Shown in pieces: positions 24,486 to 32,293 of a DNA stretch of 38,991 nucleotides. The stretch covers positions 14,762-53,752 of the forward strand of contig OMOF01000013.1 in NCBI GenBank assembly GCA_900290375.1. Reading direction: 5' to 3'. The position numbers and the translations under genes are program-made. The DNA comes from Candidatus Desulfosporosinus infrequens (GTDB taxonomy: Bacteria; Bacillota; Desulfitobacteriia; Desulfitobacteriales; Desulfitobacteriaceae). Below the pieces are notes generated by a model that saw only the letters and a list, made by a program, of their open reading frames with translations, searched no databases and was not told the origin of the DNA. Numbering within the stretch: the stretch's first letter is position 1; each line of letters opens with the position of its first letter.

Positions 24486-25543
24486 GTCCACGAATTCCTC
24501 CCCTTGACTAACAGGTAGATAAAAAACGGAGCTCCGACTATAGCCGTTAGGATACTGAGGGGTATCTCTACCGTGAAGAAAGTACGTGAAATATCGTCGA
24601 TCAGCAGCAGATAGGCACCACCTAACAGAACCGAGGCTGGTAGCATATACTTTAAATTTGGGCCGACAAGCATCCTCGCCAGGTGGGGGATAACCAGGCC
24701 TACCCACCCGATCATCCCTCCTGCCGCCACCGAGGAGGCTGTCAGCAGAGTTGCGCAGATTATATAAACAAAGCGGATTTTCTTAGTGTCTACCCCCAGA
24801 GCCTGCGCCTCTTCCTCTCCGAAAGCCAGGGCATTAAGCTTATACCTAAGCAGCAAAATGGGAACAATGCCAATTACAAACGGAACCAGCATCAACATGA
24901 CGTTTTTAGACGTAATAGAAGTTAGCCCTCCCATCAGCCAATAGGCGATTTCCGGCAGTTTGTTATTCGGATCGGCTGTGTATTTGGCAAGTGAAATAAA
25001 TGCAGAAAAAAGACTGCTCACGACCATACCGGTCAAGACCAAAATCAGGACAGAATTGTTGTTTTTTCCGATCATACGACTGATCAAATAGGTCAGCATA
25101 ACGGCAATAATTCCAAACGCAAAGGCTGCCAATTGAATGGTAATCGCACCAGCCGACATCAGAATGGCCATCGCTGCCCCAAAGCCAGCGCCCGCAGAAG
25201 CCCCGAGGATATCGGGTGATACCATTGGATTGCGGAATAACCCCTGATACGCAGCGCCCGAGGCTGAAAGAGCGGCACCAATAATCAGTGCGACAATAAT
25301 TCTCGGTATCCGAATATTAAACAATACGGTTTCAGTCGTATCCGACCAGGTGGCCGGAAGCCCAAACATCTTTCTAAAGAAAACCGTCAGCAGCTCCGGC
25401 AACGGCACTGCAAAACGACCGACGGTGAAAGACCAGAGAAAGATAACAATTAAGACGAGGAATAAAATTACCAGCACCAGCCCGCTCTTTCTGGCCTTGA
25501 CCTTCGGGCGAGCATCAGCAGTTACGGCATTATGCTTAATCAT
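24482..25543 (-). CDS. FecCD-type ABC importer permease
   Basis: 353 residues, about ten membrane helices after a basic N-terminus (KVKARKSG). Motifs RIPRIIVALIIGAALSASGAA, NPMVSPDILGASAGAGFG, AYWLMGGLTSI, GMIGWVGLVIPHLARMLVGPN and VEIPLSILTAIVGAPFF. The ATG at 25543 follows the lipoprotein stop with no gap. One family position differs: IAYWLMGG replaces the ITFWLMGG/GS of the other three. First permease gene behind leader RNA 2 and the partner of the lipoprotein at 25544. Confidence 0.93.
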   Translation of the reverse strand: MIKHNAVTADARPKVKARKSGLVLVILFLVLIVIFLWSFTVGRFAVPLPELLTVFFRKMFGLPATWSDTTETVLFNIRIPRIIVALIIGAALSASGAAYQGLFRNPMVSPDILGASAGAGFGAAMAILMSAGAITIQLAAFAFGIIAVMLTYLISRMIGKNNNSVLILVLTGMVVSSLFSAFISLAKYTADPNNKLPEIAYWLMGGLTSITSKNVMLMLVPFVIGIVPILLLRYKLNALAFGEEEAQALGVDTKKIRFVYIICATLLTASSVAAGGMIGWVGLVIPHLARMLVGPNLKYMLPASVLLGGAYLLLIDDISRTFFTVEIPLSILTAIVGAPFFIYLLVKGRNSWT

Positions 25544-26686
25544 CTAGACTGCGTGTTTGAGCAGCTCGGCGACCTGCTCATCGGTAAGTTTTTGACCCAA
25601 AAAAAGCGAGAAGAAATCTTTCGTTTCCTGTCTCAAGTCAACCTTCACATAATCTGGATACAGTTCGCTTCCCAACCACTCGCTACCGATAACCCTCATA
25701 ATGTTGGGGGGGCGATCATACCAGCCGAAAGGAAGAGTGGGAGTCAAATACACTTTTTTGTTTTTAACGGCATTAACCTTACCCCAAGAGGTATCATTTA
25801 AGATACTGTTATAAGCTTTAACACCGCCTGAGTTGGAACTGACCAAAACAACATCTGGGTTCCAAGAAAGCACCTGCTCCATGGAAACGTTTGTCATGCC
25901 TTGCCCACCCTTGGCTTGTACATCGGCCACGTTTTTACCTTTGACAAAATCCAAAACTTCCGTATGGTCGGACCCGGACGGATCGGTAGCCAGCCCGCTG
26001 GTTCCTTCAGCGTAGTAGACGCTCACCAGCTTGTCTTGCGGAATTTTGGCAACTACATCGCTGACTTCCTTCATTTTCTTCTCGCAATAGGAAGCAAGCG
26101 TCTCTGCCCGATCTGGAACTCCTAAAATATCCCCCATGAGCCTATATACCTTGGCGGTATCAGCCAATCTGGACTCCATAACAATCACAGGCCGCTTGGT
26201 CTGATTCGTAATGCTGTCGGCGATTTGCCCAGGATTATTGTTGACCCCGGTTGTCGTCATAAAAACGATCAGATCTGGAGCGAGCTTGGCTATTTCCTCA
26301 AGGTTGGCGGTGCTTTTTTCACCCATCCAGCCGCCGAGGACCGGGAGATTTTTGGCACGATCGCTTAGGTACTTTTTCACATCGTCGGAAGGCGCATTGA
26401 CCCACGCAGCCAATTTTTCTGGAGCCAGGGAATACACCATTGGCTCAGCGGTTGGCACGGCGCAATAAACGGTATTAATTTTCGTCGGGATTGTGACCTG
26501 TCTTCCCGCCATGTCCGTGATTACCCGAGTCGTTGCCTGGGACGAATTCCCGGTCGTCGGTGAAGTTACCGGAGTAGTGCTGGTAGCCTGACTACCACAG
26601 CCGGTTAGCAACAAAGGTGTCATCCCAAGGCAAAGTAAAATTGCCAGTCCTTTGAAGACTGCCCTCTTGACAAAGATGCTTGACAT
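25544..26686 (-). CDS. FecB/BtuF-type substrate-binding lipoprotein
   Basis: 380 residues. Signal peptide ending in lipobox LLLTGC (Cys 30), a short Ser/Thr/Pro linker, then VITDMAGRQVTIPTKINTVYC. Ligand-domain marks: MVYSLAPEKLAAW near 93, SVYYAEGTSGLATDPSGSDH near 230, GGQGMTNVSMEQVLSWNPDV near 262, WYDRPPNIMRVIG near 328 and the tail FFSLFLGQKLTDEQ. Closely related to the 14798 lipoprotein. ATG at 26686 with GAGGAGG 8 nt upstream. First gene after leader RNA 2 (about 140 nt of untranslated RNA between terminator and start) and thus head of the nitrogenase-like operon. Surface-anchored receptor; ligand unknown, plausibly a metal chelate or cofactor. Confidence 0.93.
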   Translation of the reverse strand: MSSIFVKRAVFKGLAILLCLGMTPLLLTGCGSQATSTTPVTSPTTGNSSQATTRVITDMAGRQVTIPTKINTVYCAVPTAEPMVYSLAPEKLAAWVNAPSDDVKKYLSDRAKNLPVLGGWMGEKSTANLEEIAKLAPDLIVFMTTTGVNNNPGQIADSITNQTKRPVIVMESRLADTAKVYRLMGDILGVPDRAETLASYCEKKMKEVSDVVAKIPQDKLVSVYYAEGTSGLATDPSGSDHTEVLDFVKGKNVADVQAKGGQGMTNVSMEQVLSWNPDVVLVSSNSGGVKAYNSILNDTSWGKVNAVKNKKVYLTPTLPFGWYDRPPNIMRVIGSEWLGSELYPDYVKVDLRQETKDFFSLFLGQKLTDEQVAELLKHAV

Positions 26687-26823
26687 TCCTGATTCCTCCT
26701 CAAGTTATTTTGTGCTGCTTGCGCATTCATAAAGGACTCATTTTTTGATTAGTTAATTACAATGATAAAATGTTCGCTCATTAAATCCAGTCCTATTCGA
26801 TTATTCAGTTTATTAATTGTCAT

Positions 26824-26990
26824 AAAAATAGCTCCACCCATAGAAAGTGGAGCATGCCAAACCGAAGCCTAGCAGGCCTAGCCACCTCCTTTTCAATAGT
26901 GAAGGCATATCCGTTTCCGGCTACACCCTGAGGGCTTAAAGCCCTGGCCGGTAACCATAGATTTCTCTTTAGGTTAGTACGGCTCGGAGA
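26824..26990 (-). promoter_or_regulatory. Moco-type riboswitch 2 with terminator
   Basis: Minus-strand leader: CTCCGAGCC (26981-26989), GGTTACCGGCC, hairpin GGGCT-tta-AGCCC, CAGGGTGTAGCCGGAAACGG, ATATGCCTTC, GAAAAGGAGGTGGCT. Compared with leader 1, GGACC/GGTCC becomes GGGCT/AGCCC, and CTGG/CCGG becomes CCGGC/GCCGG. These are paired changes, which support a real RNA structure. A terminator GCTCCAC-...-GTGGAGC followed by TATTTTTAT lies at 26824-26853. By family this should sense Moco or its tungsten analogue and control the nitrogenase-like operon. Family assignment is from memory of the conserved core. Confidence 0.8.
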
Positions 26991-27036
26991 TAGAATCTAT
27001 AAAATTTCACAAGTATAACTTAGTTATTTATCACTT

Positions 27037-27070
27037 CCAGAACACCCACTTCAATAAGTGGATGTTCCGG
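27037..27070 (-). terminator. Terminator-like hairpin after modD
   Basis: GAACACCCACTT (27040-27051) pairs with AAGTGGATGTTC (27056-27067) around a 4-nt loop. It lies 25 bp past the modD stop and just before leader RNA 2. There is no strong T-run, so it may slow or stabilise rather than fully terminate. Confidence 0.5.
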
Positions 27071-27094
27071 GTTCTACTGCTACAGATCATGGGT

Positions 27095-27955
27095 TTAATA
27101 TTTTTCCATTGTCACTCCAATGTCGGAAGGTTTGCCAAAATACATCGAAGTCGTCACAATGGCATCAATTCCTGAAGCTGCGTAATCAGCAATATTACCT
27201 TCATTGATGCCACCCGCTCCAAGCAGTGTAATCTGCGGGTTAAGTTGTCTGATTTGATCCACGATGTTCTTTAAATCACTGGGGGGGATCTTATCAAATT
27301 GCAATCCGTCAACTCCTGCTTCGGACAAAAGGCGCGCATCTTCCAGGGTTTCTACCTCAACAATGATCTTCTTCTCACAGGCATTCGCTTTAATTTCTTT
27401 GATTACTTGAACAAGATCGTTGATATCTCCCAGAAAAGCCATATGTTGTTTGAAGGTTAAGATGGTTTCAGATAAGCCCAGCCGGTGAGGAAAAGCACCT
27501 CCGGCAATTATGGCTTTAATTGAAAGCTCTTTAGTTCCCGGAAATGATTTCCTCGTAGCTAAAACAGCCACATGAGGGTTTACTGATTTAGCGTTATCCA
27601 CCATCTTTTTTGTTCTTGTAGCAATACCTGAGGAATATTCAAGGATATTCATCGACACTTTCCAAGCCATATGAAGGCTTGAGGCTAATCCCTCCGCTTC
27701 AATAAATATATCCCCTTTATTAACAACGGAACCTGACGGTAACGATCGAAGCGGCGTAACTCCAAGCTTTGCAAAGATCCTTAATACTTCTTCTACCCCA
27801 GATAAAACCGTAAATTCTCGCGCAGTAAAGCGAATCTTCCCCTTCATTCCACCGATACCAAGCGTCAGCGTGGTTAAATCAATGTACGGAATATCTTCTT
27901 TAATCCAGCGGTCAATTGTATCATCACCGATATAAAGCAGGGTCTCCACCTTCAT
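27095..27955 (-). CDS. modD: ModD, NadC-like protein of molybdate operons
   Basis: 286 residues of the quinolinate phosphoribosyltransferase fold. IDLTTLTLGIGG near 25, an ATRTKKMVDNAK helix near 112, VLATRKSFPGTKELSIKAI near 130, GLSETILTFKQH near 158, VEVETLEDARLLSEAGVDG near 200 and LGAGGINEGNIADYAASGIDAI near 245. The family ModD is a NadC paralogue found only in molybdate transport operons, of unproven function. The usual NadC R-K-T-x-P-x-R/H signature appears here as TRKSFPGTK, consistent with ModD. It begins 11 nt after modA with a weak ribosome site, so it is translated in the same transcript. It is not likely to serve NAD synthesis. Confidence 0.87.
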   Translation of the reverse strand: MKVETLLYIGDDTIDRWIKEDIPYIDLTTLTLGIGGMKGKIRFTAREFTVLSGVEEVLRIFAKLGVTPLRSLPSGSVVNKGDIFIEAEGLASSLHMAWKVSMNILEYSSGIATRTKKMVDNAKSVNPHVAVLATRKSFPGTKELSIKAIIAGGAFPHRLGLSETILTFKQHMAFLGDINDLVQVIKEIKANACEKKIIVEVETLEDARLLSEAGVDGLQFDKIPPSDLKNIVDQIRQLNPQITLLGAGGINEGNIADYAASGIDAIVTTSMYFGKPSDIGVTMEKY

Positions 27956-27965
27956 TTCATTGATT

Positions 27966-28817
27966 TTATTTACCCTTTACGAAACCATTCTTGGCAAAAA
28001 TATTCATAGCTTCATCACTTTGCAAATACTCCAGAAACTTAGCAGCAGCATCGCTGTTTTTAGAGGCTGTTACCACCGCGGCCGGCAAGACAACCGGTTT
28101 ATGTGAATTTACCGGTGCTTTTGCCACAATTTTAACTTTATCCGAGGTGATTGCAACCGTATCCCAGACAAAACCTGCTTCAGCATTCCCCGTCTCAACG
28201 TACGTCATAACTTGCATTAGATCCTTACCCATGACCAGCTTGGGTTGTAAGGCGTCCCATAATTTAAGGGTATCTAGAGTTTCTTTCGTCGTCTTGGCTG
28301 CAGGGACTGATTCAGCCTCACCAATTCCGATTTTCTTAACCTCCGGTTTGGTTAAATCCTCGAAACTATTGATAGAAGTGTTGTTTTTATCGACGATCAA
28401 AACAAGTTCATCGCCTAACAAATTCACTCTAGACTCTTTCTTGATAAGCCCTTTTTGCTCTAAGGCATCCATTTGGGGCTTACCTTGAGAAATAAAAATA
28501 TCTGTGGGTGCACCCTGCTCGATTTGAGTTTGTAGCGTACCGGACGGCCCATAATTATAAACTAATTTCACTTGAGGATTTTTCACCGCATACAACCCTT
28601 TGATTTCTTCAAGTGAGCCTTTTAAACTGGGAGCAGTCGCTATCAAAAGTTCCACGGGTTTAGTCTGGTCAACGTTACTGCCTACCGTTGCTGAGGTTTC
28701 CTTTGCAGCACTTGAACACCCCGAAACAAAGAGCACCAGAAATAAGATGGAACAAGCAATTAGTCCTAAGGCAACTTGAGCTTTATGTGTCTCTCTAATT
28801 TTATAAAATAGTTTCAT
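27966..28817 (-). CDS. modA: ModA molybdate/tungstate-binding lipoprotein
   Basis: 283 residues from ATG 28817 (GAGGGG 10 nt upstream). Signal peptide with lipobox FVSGC, then the ModA core: LLIATAPSLKGSLEEIK, VKLVYNYGPSGTLQTQIEQGAPTDIFIS (oxyanion-binding loop with S and Q), VNLLGDELVLIVDK, GIGEAESVPAAKTTKETL and NAEAGFVWDTVA. First-loop residues read ATAPSL where the paralogue at 32294 has SAAASL, so selectivity may differ. Binds molybdate or tungstate outside the membrane and hands it to ModB. Placed after modC rather than first in the operon. Confidence 0.92.
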   Translation of the reverse strand: MKLFYKIRETHKAQVALGLIACSILFLVLFVSGCSSAAKETSATVGSNVDQTKPVELLIATAPSLKGSLEEIKGLYAVKNPQVKLVYNYGPSGTLQTQIEQGAPTDIFISQGKPQMDALEQKGLIKKESRVNLLGDELVLIVDKNNTSINSFEDLTKPEVKKIGIGEAESVPAAKTTKETLDTLKLWDALQPKLVMGKDLMQVMTYVETGNAEAGFVWDTVAITSDKVKIVAKAPVNSHKPVVLPAAVVTASKNSDAAAKFLEYLQSDEAMNIFAKNGFVKGK

Positions 28818-28896
28818 GTGTTTGTTTCCCCTCTTCCTCATTACATTTTTACTGTAGAATTTAAGTTAGAGAAATGCAAATTAGACAATGAACAGA

Positions 28897-29964
28897 TTAT
28901 GCTTTGATTATAATTAGGTCCTCAGGGTTAATTCGAAGCTTCCAGGGCTGTGGTTTATCCTTTAAATCCAACCACATTTGTTTGGTGATCTCCCATTGAA
29001 TTTGCTGGTTACCTTGTCCTCCACTATCCTTTTGCACAGCCAGATAGACTGTCATCCGTGAAGGAGCTTCACTTGCAAACTTAAGCCAGCATTTAAACAC
29101 GATGTCATTTTCTTCGTCCAAAGCCAAGGTAAGTGTGTGGGCACGAATACCGACACATTCGATGTTTCTGGAAATTTCACTCGTGGTTGTTATGTTTATT
29201 CCCCAATCCAGAGCCACGAACTCAAACGCTGATATGTATTTTGCTACAGAAAAGTTCTTGCACCCTGTTAGTCGTGCGGATACTAGTGAAGGTGGGGCCC
29301 TGAATACTTCCTTTGTCCCTCCTTTGGCTTCAATTCCCCCTCGTGACAGAACGACCAATTGATTGCAAATACTATAGACTTCTTCCATGTTATGGGTTAC
29401 ATACAGGGTAACCCCTTGATAGTCGGATAGCGTCTCTGTCAATTGTTCGATCATGTGACTTCTCAAATAATCGTCTAGCGCCGAAAATGGTTCATCTAAG
29501 AGCAGAGCTTCTGGCTTGATGGCTAAAGCCCGAGCTAGAGCAACTCTCTGCTGTTGTCCTCCCGAAAGCTGGCTAGGGTATCTCTTTTCCAAACCTTCCA
29601 GCTTAATCATCCTCACCATACCCTTGATTATAGCCAGTTTATCCTCTCGTTTTCGGTTTTCAATTCCGAAACCGATGTTATCCTCAACCGTCATATTGGG
29701 AAACAGAGCGTAATTTTGGAATAAAAAGCCCAGATTTCTCTTACGACAGGGAAGATTAATCCCTCTCTTAGAGTCAAACAACGTTCTGCCGTTGAGCACA
29801 ATCTTCCCACTATCGGGTGTATCAATGCCTGCGATGCAGCGCAAGGTCATACTTTTACCTGAACCAGACGCTCCCAAAAGTCCAAGAACCTCTAACCCTG
29901 CCTCAAAACTCACCTCAAGCTTAAAGTCTGGCAGTTTTTTTTGGATATCCACCACTAATTCCAT
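28897..29964 (-). CDS. modC: ModC molybdate ABC transporter ATPase
   Basis: 355 residues from ATG 29964, which overlaps nothing but follows the modB stop by 1 nt; translation is probably coupled. Walker A GASGSGKSM, Q-loop FLFQNYALFPNM, signature LSGGQQQRVALARAL, Walker B ALLLDEPFSALDD and switch YVTHNMEEV are intact. Residues about 235-355 form the C-terminal TOBE/Mop-like oxyanion-binding domain, which in some ModC proteins gives feedback inhibition by molybdate. Forms a type I importer with ModB at 29966. Confidence 0.93.
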   Translation of the reverse strand: MELVVDIQKKLPDFKLEVSFEAGLEVLGLLGASGSGKSMTLRCIAGIDTPDSGKIVLNGRTLFDSKRGINLPCRKRNLGFLFQNYALFPNMTVEDNIGFGIENRKREDKLAIIKGMVRMIKLEGLEKRYPSQLSGGQQQRVALARALAIKPEALLLDEPFSALDDYLRSHMIEQLTETLSDYQGVTLYVTHNMEEVYSICNQLVVLSRGGIEAKGGTKEVFRAPPSLVSARLTGCKNFSVAKYISAFEFVALDWGINITTTSEISRNIECVGIRAHTLTLALDEENDIVFKCWLKFASEAPSRMTVYLAVQKDSGGQGNQQIQWEITKQMWLDLKDKPQPWKLRINPEDLIIIKA

Positions 29965-29965
29965 C

Positions 29966-30592
29966 CTATTTTCTACCGTTATGAGCAATCATTTTGCGCT
30001 GGTAATCAGTCCAGTAATTCATTAAGGTCATAACGATCAGCGAAATAATAAAGATTAGTATCACCCATATCAAAGCCTTTCTCATTTCCCCACCCTCGGC
30101 CGCAAAGAAGATCGCGGCAGGAATAGTCAATGTTCTACCAGGTATATTACCGCCAATCATGAGCGTGGCGCCAAAATCGCCAAGAGCCCTCGCAAAGGCT
30201 AAAACAGTACCAGCCGCTACTCCCGGCCAAGAAAGTGGAATCGTTATCTTCCAGAAGATTTTCCACTCTGAGACACCTAGAGTACGAGCTGCATATATAA
30301 TATTTTGGTCAATTTGTTCAAAGGCACTTCTTACTGTACGATACATTAAGGGAAAAGCGACCACTGCAGCGGCAATAACAGTTGCCGGCCAAGAGAAGAT
30401 AACGGATGTCCCAAGGGCCATCAGGAGTTTGCCAAGAGGCCCGTTCTTGCCAAACAGGATAAGCAACAAAAAGCCTACAACCGTCGGTGGTAAAACGAGT
30501 GGTAAAGTAAGGGCCCCGTCAATCAAACCCTTGAATTTTCCCCGATACCCTGCCATCAAGCAGGCAGCCGCGATTCCGAAGAAAAAGGTCAC
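29966..30592 (-). CDS. modB: ModB molybdate ABC transporter permease, 5' end uncertain
   Basis: ModB permease with about five membrane segments: LPLVLPPTVVGFLLLILFGKNGPLGK, FPLMYRTVRSAFEQID, the EAA-type coupling loop AARTLGVSEWKIFWKITIPLSWPGV and ALGDFGATLMIGGNIPG. GTG at 30592 is the first standard start in frame, but the conserved N-terminal part (LDYSPLLISLRAAIIATIV) is encoded upstream of it, matching FIPIILSLKVAFASVVI in the paralogue at 31586. No ATG, GTG or TTG lies between an in-frame TGA near 30690 and 30592. Either a rare start codon is used or a frameshift has disabled the start. Directly follows leader RNA 3. Confidence 0.85.
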   Translation of the reverse strand: MTFFFGIAAACLMAGYRGKFKGLIDGALTLPLVLPPTVVGFLLLILFGKNGPLGKLLMALGTSVIFSWPATVIAAAVVAFPLMYRTVRSAFEQIDQNIIYAARTLGVSEWKIFWKITIPLSWPGVAAGTVLAFARALGDFGATLMIGGNIPGRTLTIPAAIFFAAEGGEMRKALIWVILIFIISLIVMTLMNYWTDYQRKMIAHNGRK

Positions 30593-30703
30593 AATTGTTG
30601 CGATGATTGCTGCTCTTAAGGATATTAGCAGTGGGGAATAATCGAGCCCCCTTAAATCACTATAAACACCATGACCCCCTTTTCCTCGTCATGAACAGTA
30701 AAA

Positions 30704-30872
30704 ATAAAATATGGCTCCCAAAAAGGGAGCCATAAATAAACTGGCGTCCCAGTTTAATACTTGCTACTCCTTTTCAAAACATGAAGGCATACCTGTTTCC
30801 GGGAACACCCTGAGGGTCTAGGCCCTGTCCAGCAACCATAGATTTATCTTTAGGTCATTCTGGCTCGGAGAT
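30704..30872 (-). promoter_or_regulatory. Moco-type riboswitch 3 with terminator
   Basis: Minus-strand leader in front of modB: CTCCGAGCC (about 30862-30870), GGTTGCTGGAC, AGGG/CCCT hairpin, CAGGGTGTTCCCGGAAACAGG, TATGCCTTC, GAAAAGGAGTAGC. Two hairpins follow: TAAACTGG/CCAGTTTA (30736-30755) and GGCTCCC/GGGAGCC (30714-30732) with a T-rich tail, an intrinsic terminator. The position before a mod operon is the classical one for the MOCO_RNA family and supports the identification of leaders 1 and 2. Compared with those, its distal part differs, so it may be a different ligand class (Mo against W). Confidence 0.85.
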
Positions 30873-30920
30873 TTATCTTTATTTTTTCTAGATTTCATAA
30901 TATAAATGCAAAGGATGCGT

Positions 30921-31586
30921 TTACTGGGCTATAGTGAGCTTTTTTAAGACCTCTTGTTTACCATGATCAAGTTTAATAATCTGGTCGCCAAGCATTTCTG
31001 CTTCCTGAACATCATGCGTAACTAGAATAAAGGGAATCTGCCATTGGGCTTGGAGCTTAAGTAACTCTTGTTGGAGTGAACTCCGTGTGTCTTGGTCAAG
31101 GGCGGATAAAGGTTCATCAAGCAATAAAAGTTCGGGTTCAGTCATTAAGGCACGAGCAAGAGCAACTCTTTGTTTTTCTCCTCCCGAAATCTGCTTAGGA
31201 TAACGATTACGCAGATGTTCGATCTTTAACATCTGTAAGACGTTGGTAGCTGTAAGTGCCTTGTTGGGATTACTCCCTTTTTTGGGCTTCCCATAAACAA
31301 CATTTTTTTCAACGGTCATATGTGGGAAGAGAGCATAGTCTTGAAAAAGATACCCTATATGGCGATTTCTGATTGGAACGTCCTTGCCATACTCAGACGA
31401 AAAGACGATTTTATCATGGATATTAATTTCCCCCCAAGAAGGGGTTTGGAGACCTGCCAGACACTGGAGGATCGTCGTCTTGCCAGCCCCAGAGGAACCT
31501 ACCAGAGCAAGGATTCCCTGGCTCAAGGAGATATCTACTTCAAGCTCGAAGGTGGGTAATTTCTTTTTAAAATGAGCTTTGAACAT
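30921..31586 (-). CDS. modC: Short ModC molybdate/tungstate ABC ATPase
   Basis: 221 residues. Walker A GSSGAGKTT, Q-loop YLFQDYALFPHM, signature ISGGEKQRVALARAL, Walker B LLLLDEPLSALDQD and switch LVTHDVQEAEM. It ends shortly after the ATPase core, so it lacks the C-terminal TOBE/Mop oxyanion domain of the other ModC (28897). Feedback inhibition through that domain is thus not possible here. The ATG shares a base with the modB stop (TAATG). Subunit of the importer encoded with modB (31586) and modA (32294). Confidence 0.92.
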   Translation of the reverse strand: MFKAHFKKKLPTFELEVDISLSQGILALVGSSGAGKTTILQCLAGLQTPSWGEINIHDKIVFSSEYGKDVPIRNRHIGYLFQDYALFPHMTVEKNVVYGKPKKGSNPNKALTATNVLQMLKIEHLRNRYPKQISGGEKQRVALARALMTEPELLLLDEPLSALDQDTRSSLQQELLKLQAQWQIPFILVTHDVQEAEMLGDQIIKLDHGKQEVLKKLTIAQ

Positions 31587-32272
31587 TATATTCCATCTCC
31601 TCTTGAATCCCGTCTTAATCCCCTTCTCCAGCGGTTCACTCCATAAATAACCAAGAAACTGAAGACCGTCATGAGGATAACTAAGATGCTTGCTTGCCTT
31701 AGGTCGCCGGCATCATTATCAAAATAGATGGCTAAAGGCATTGTTTGAGTCTTGCCTGGGATATTGCCAGCAATCATCAATGTCGCACCAAATTCCCCTA
31801 GTGAACGCGCGAAGGCTAAGACAAAGCCTGCCATAATACCATTCCAAGCGAGAGGAAGGGTTATCGTAAAAAATACCCTGTACTCTCTCGCACCCAAAGT
31901 ACGCGCAGCCTGCTCCAGATTTTGATCGATACTCTCAATGGCAGCCTTTACTGCTTGATACATCAACGGAAAAGAGACGACCGCGGCCGCTATAACTGCT
32001 CCCGCCAGGGTAAAGACGACTTTAATTTGAAACCACTGTTCCAGCAGCTTACCCATGGGACCATTCTTCCCAAAAAATACGAGTAACATAAAACCAATCA
32101 CTGAGGGCGGGAGAACCAAGGGCAAAGCGATCAAAGACTCGACAACATCTTTGCCCACGAACTCATGCTTGGCCATAAAACTAGCTATTGGTATACAAGA
32201 ACAAGTCACAATAACCACAGAAGCAAAGGCAACTTTCAGAGATAGAATAATCGGAATGAAGTCAAATTCCAT
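31586..32272 (-). CDS. modB: ModB molybdate/tungstate ABC permease
   Basis: 228 residues with about five membrane helices. LIALPLVLPPSVIGFMLLVFFGKNGPMGK, SFPLMYQAVKAAIESID, coupling loop ARTLGAREYRVFFTITLPLAW and SLGEFGATLMIAGNIPGKTQ are typical ModB. ATG at 32272, CAGGAG 6 nt upstream. Complete at both ends, unlike the 29966 paralogue. Second gene of the modABC operon driven from 33.2 kb. Confidence 0.93.
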   Translation of the reverse strand: MEFDFIPIILSLKVAFASVVIVTCSCIPIASFMAKHEFVGKDVVESLIALPLVLPPSVIGFMLLVFFGKNGPMGKLLEQWFQIKVVFTLAGAVIAAAVVSFPLMYQAVKAAIESIDQNLEQAARTLGAREYRVFFTITLPLAWNGIMAGFVLAFARSLGEFGATLMIAGNIPGKTQTMPLAIYFDNDAGDLRQASILVILMTVFSFLVIYGVNRWRRGLRRDSRGDGI

Positions 32273-32293
32273 AGGGCACTCCTGGACACTAAT

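Noticed and set aside
24486..24707. 74-residue N-terminal extension of the 23706 ATPase
   Set aside because: It lies within the permease gene in another frame, and the ATG at 24485 has a proper ribosome site and family-typical N-terminus.
26824..26990. Cobalamin riboswitch in front of a B12-type importer
   Set aside because: No B12-box-like conserved sequence is visible, and the core matches the leader in front of modB (30704-30872).
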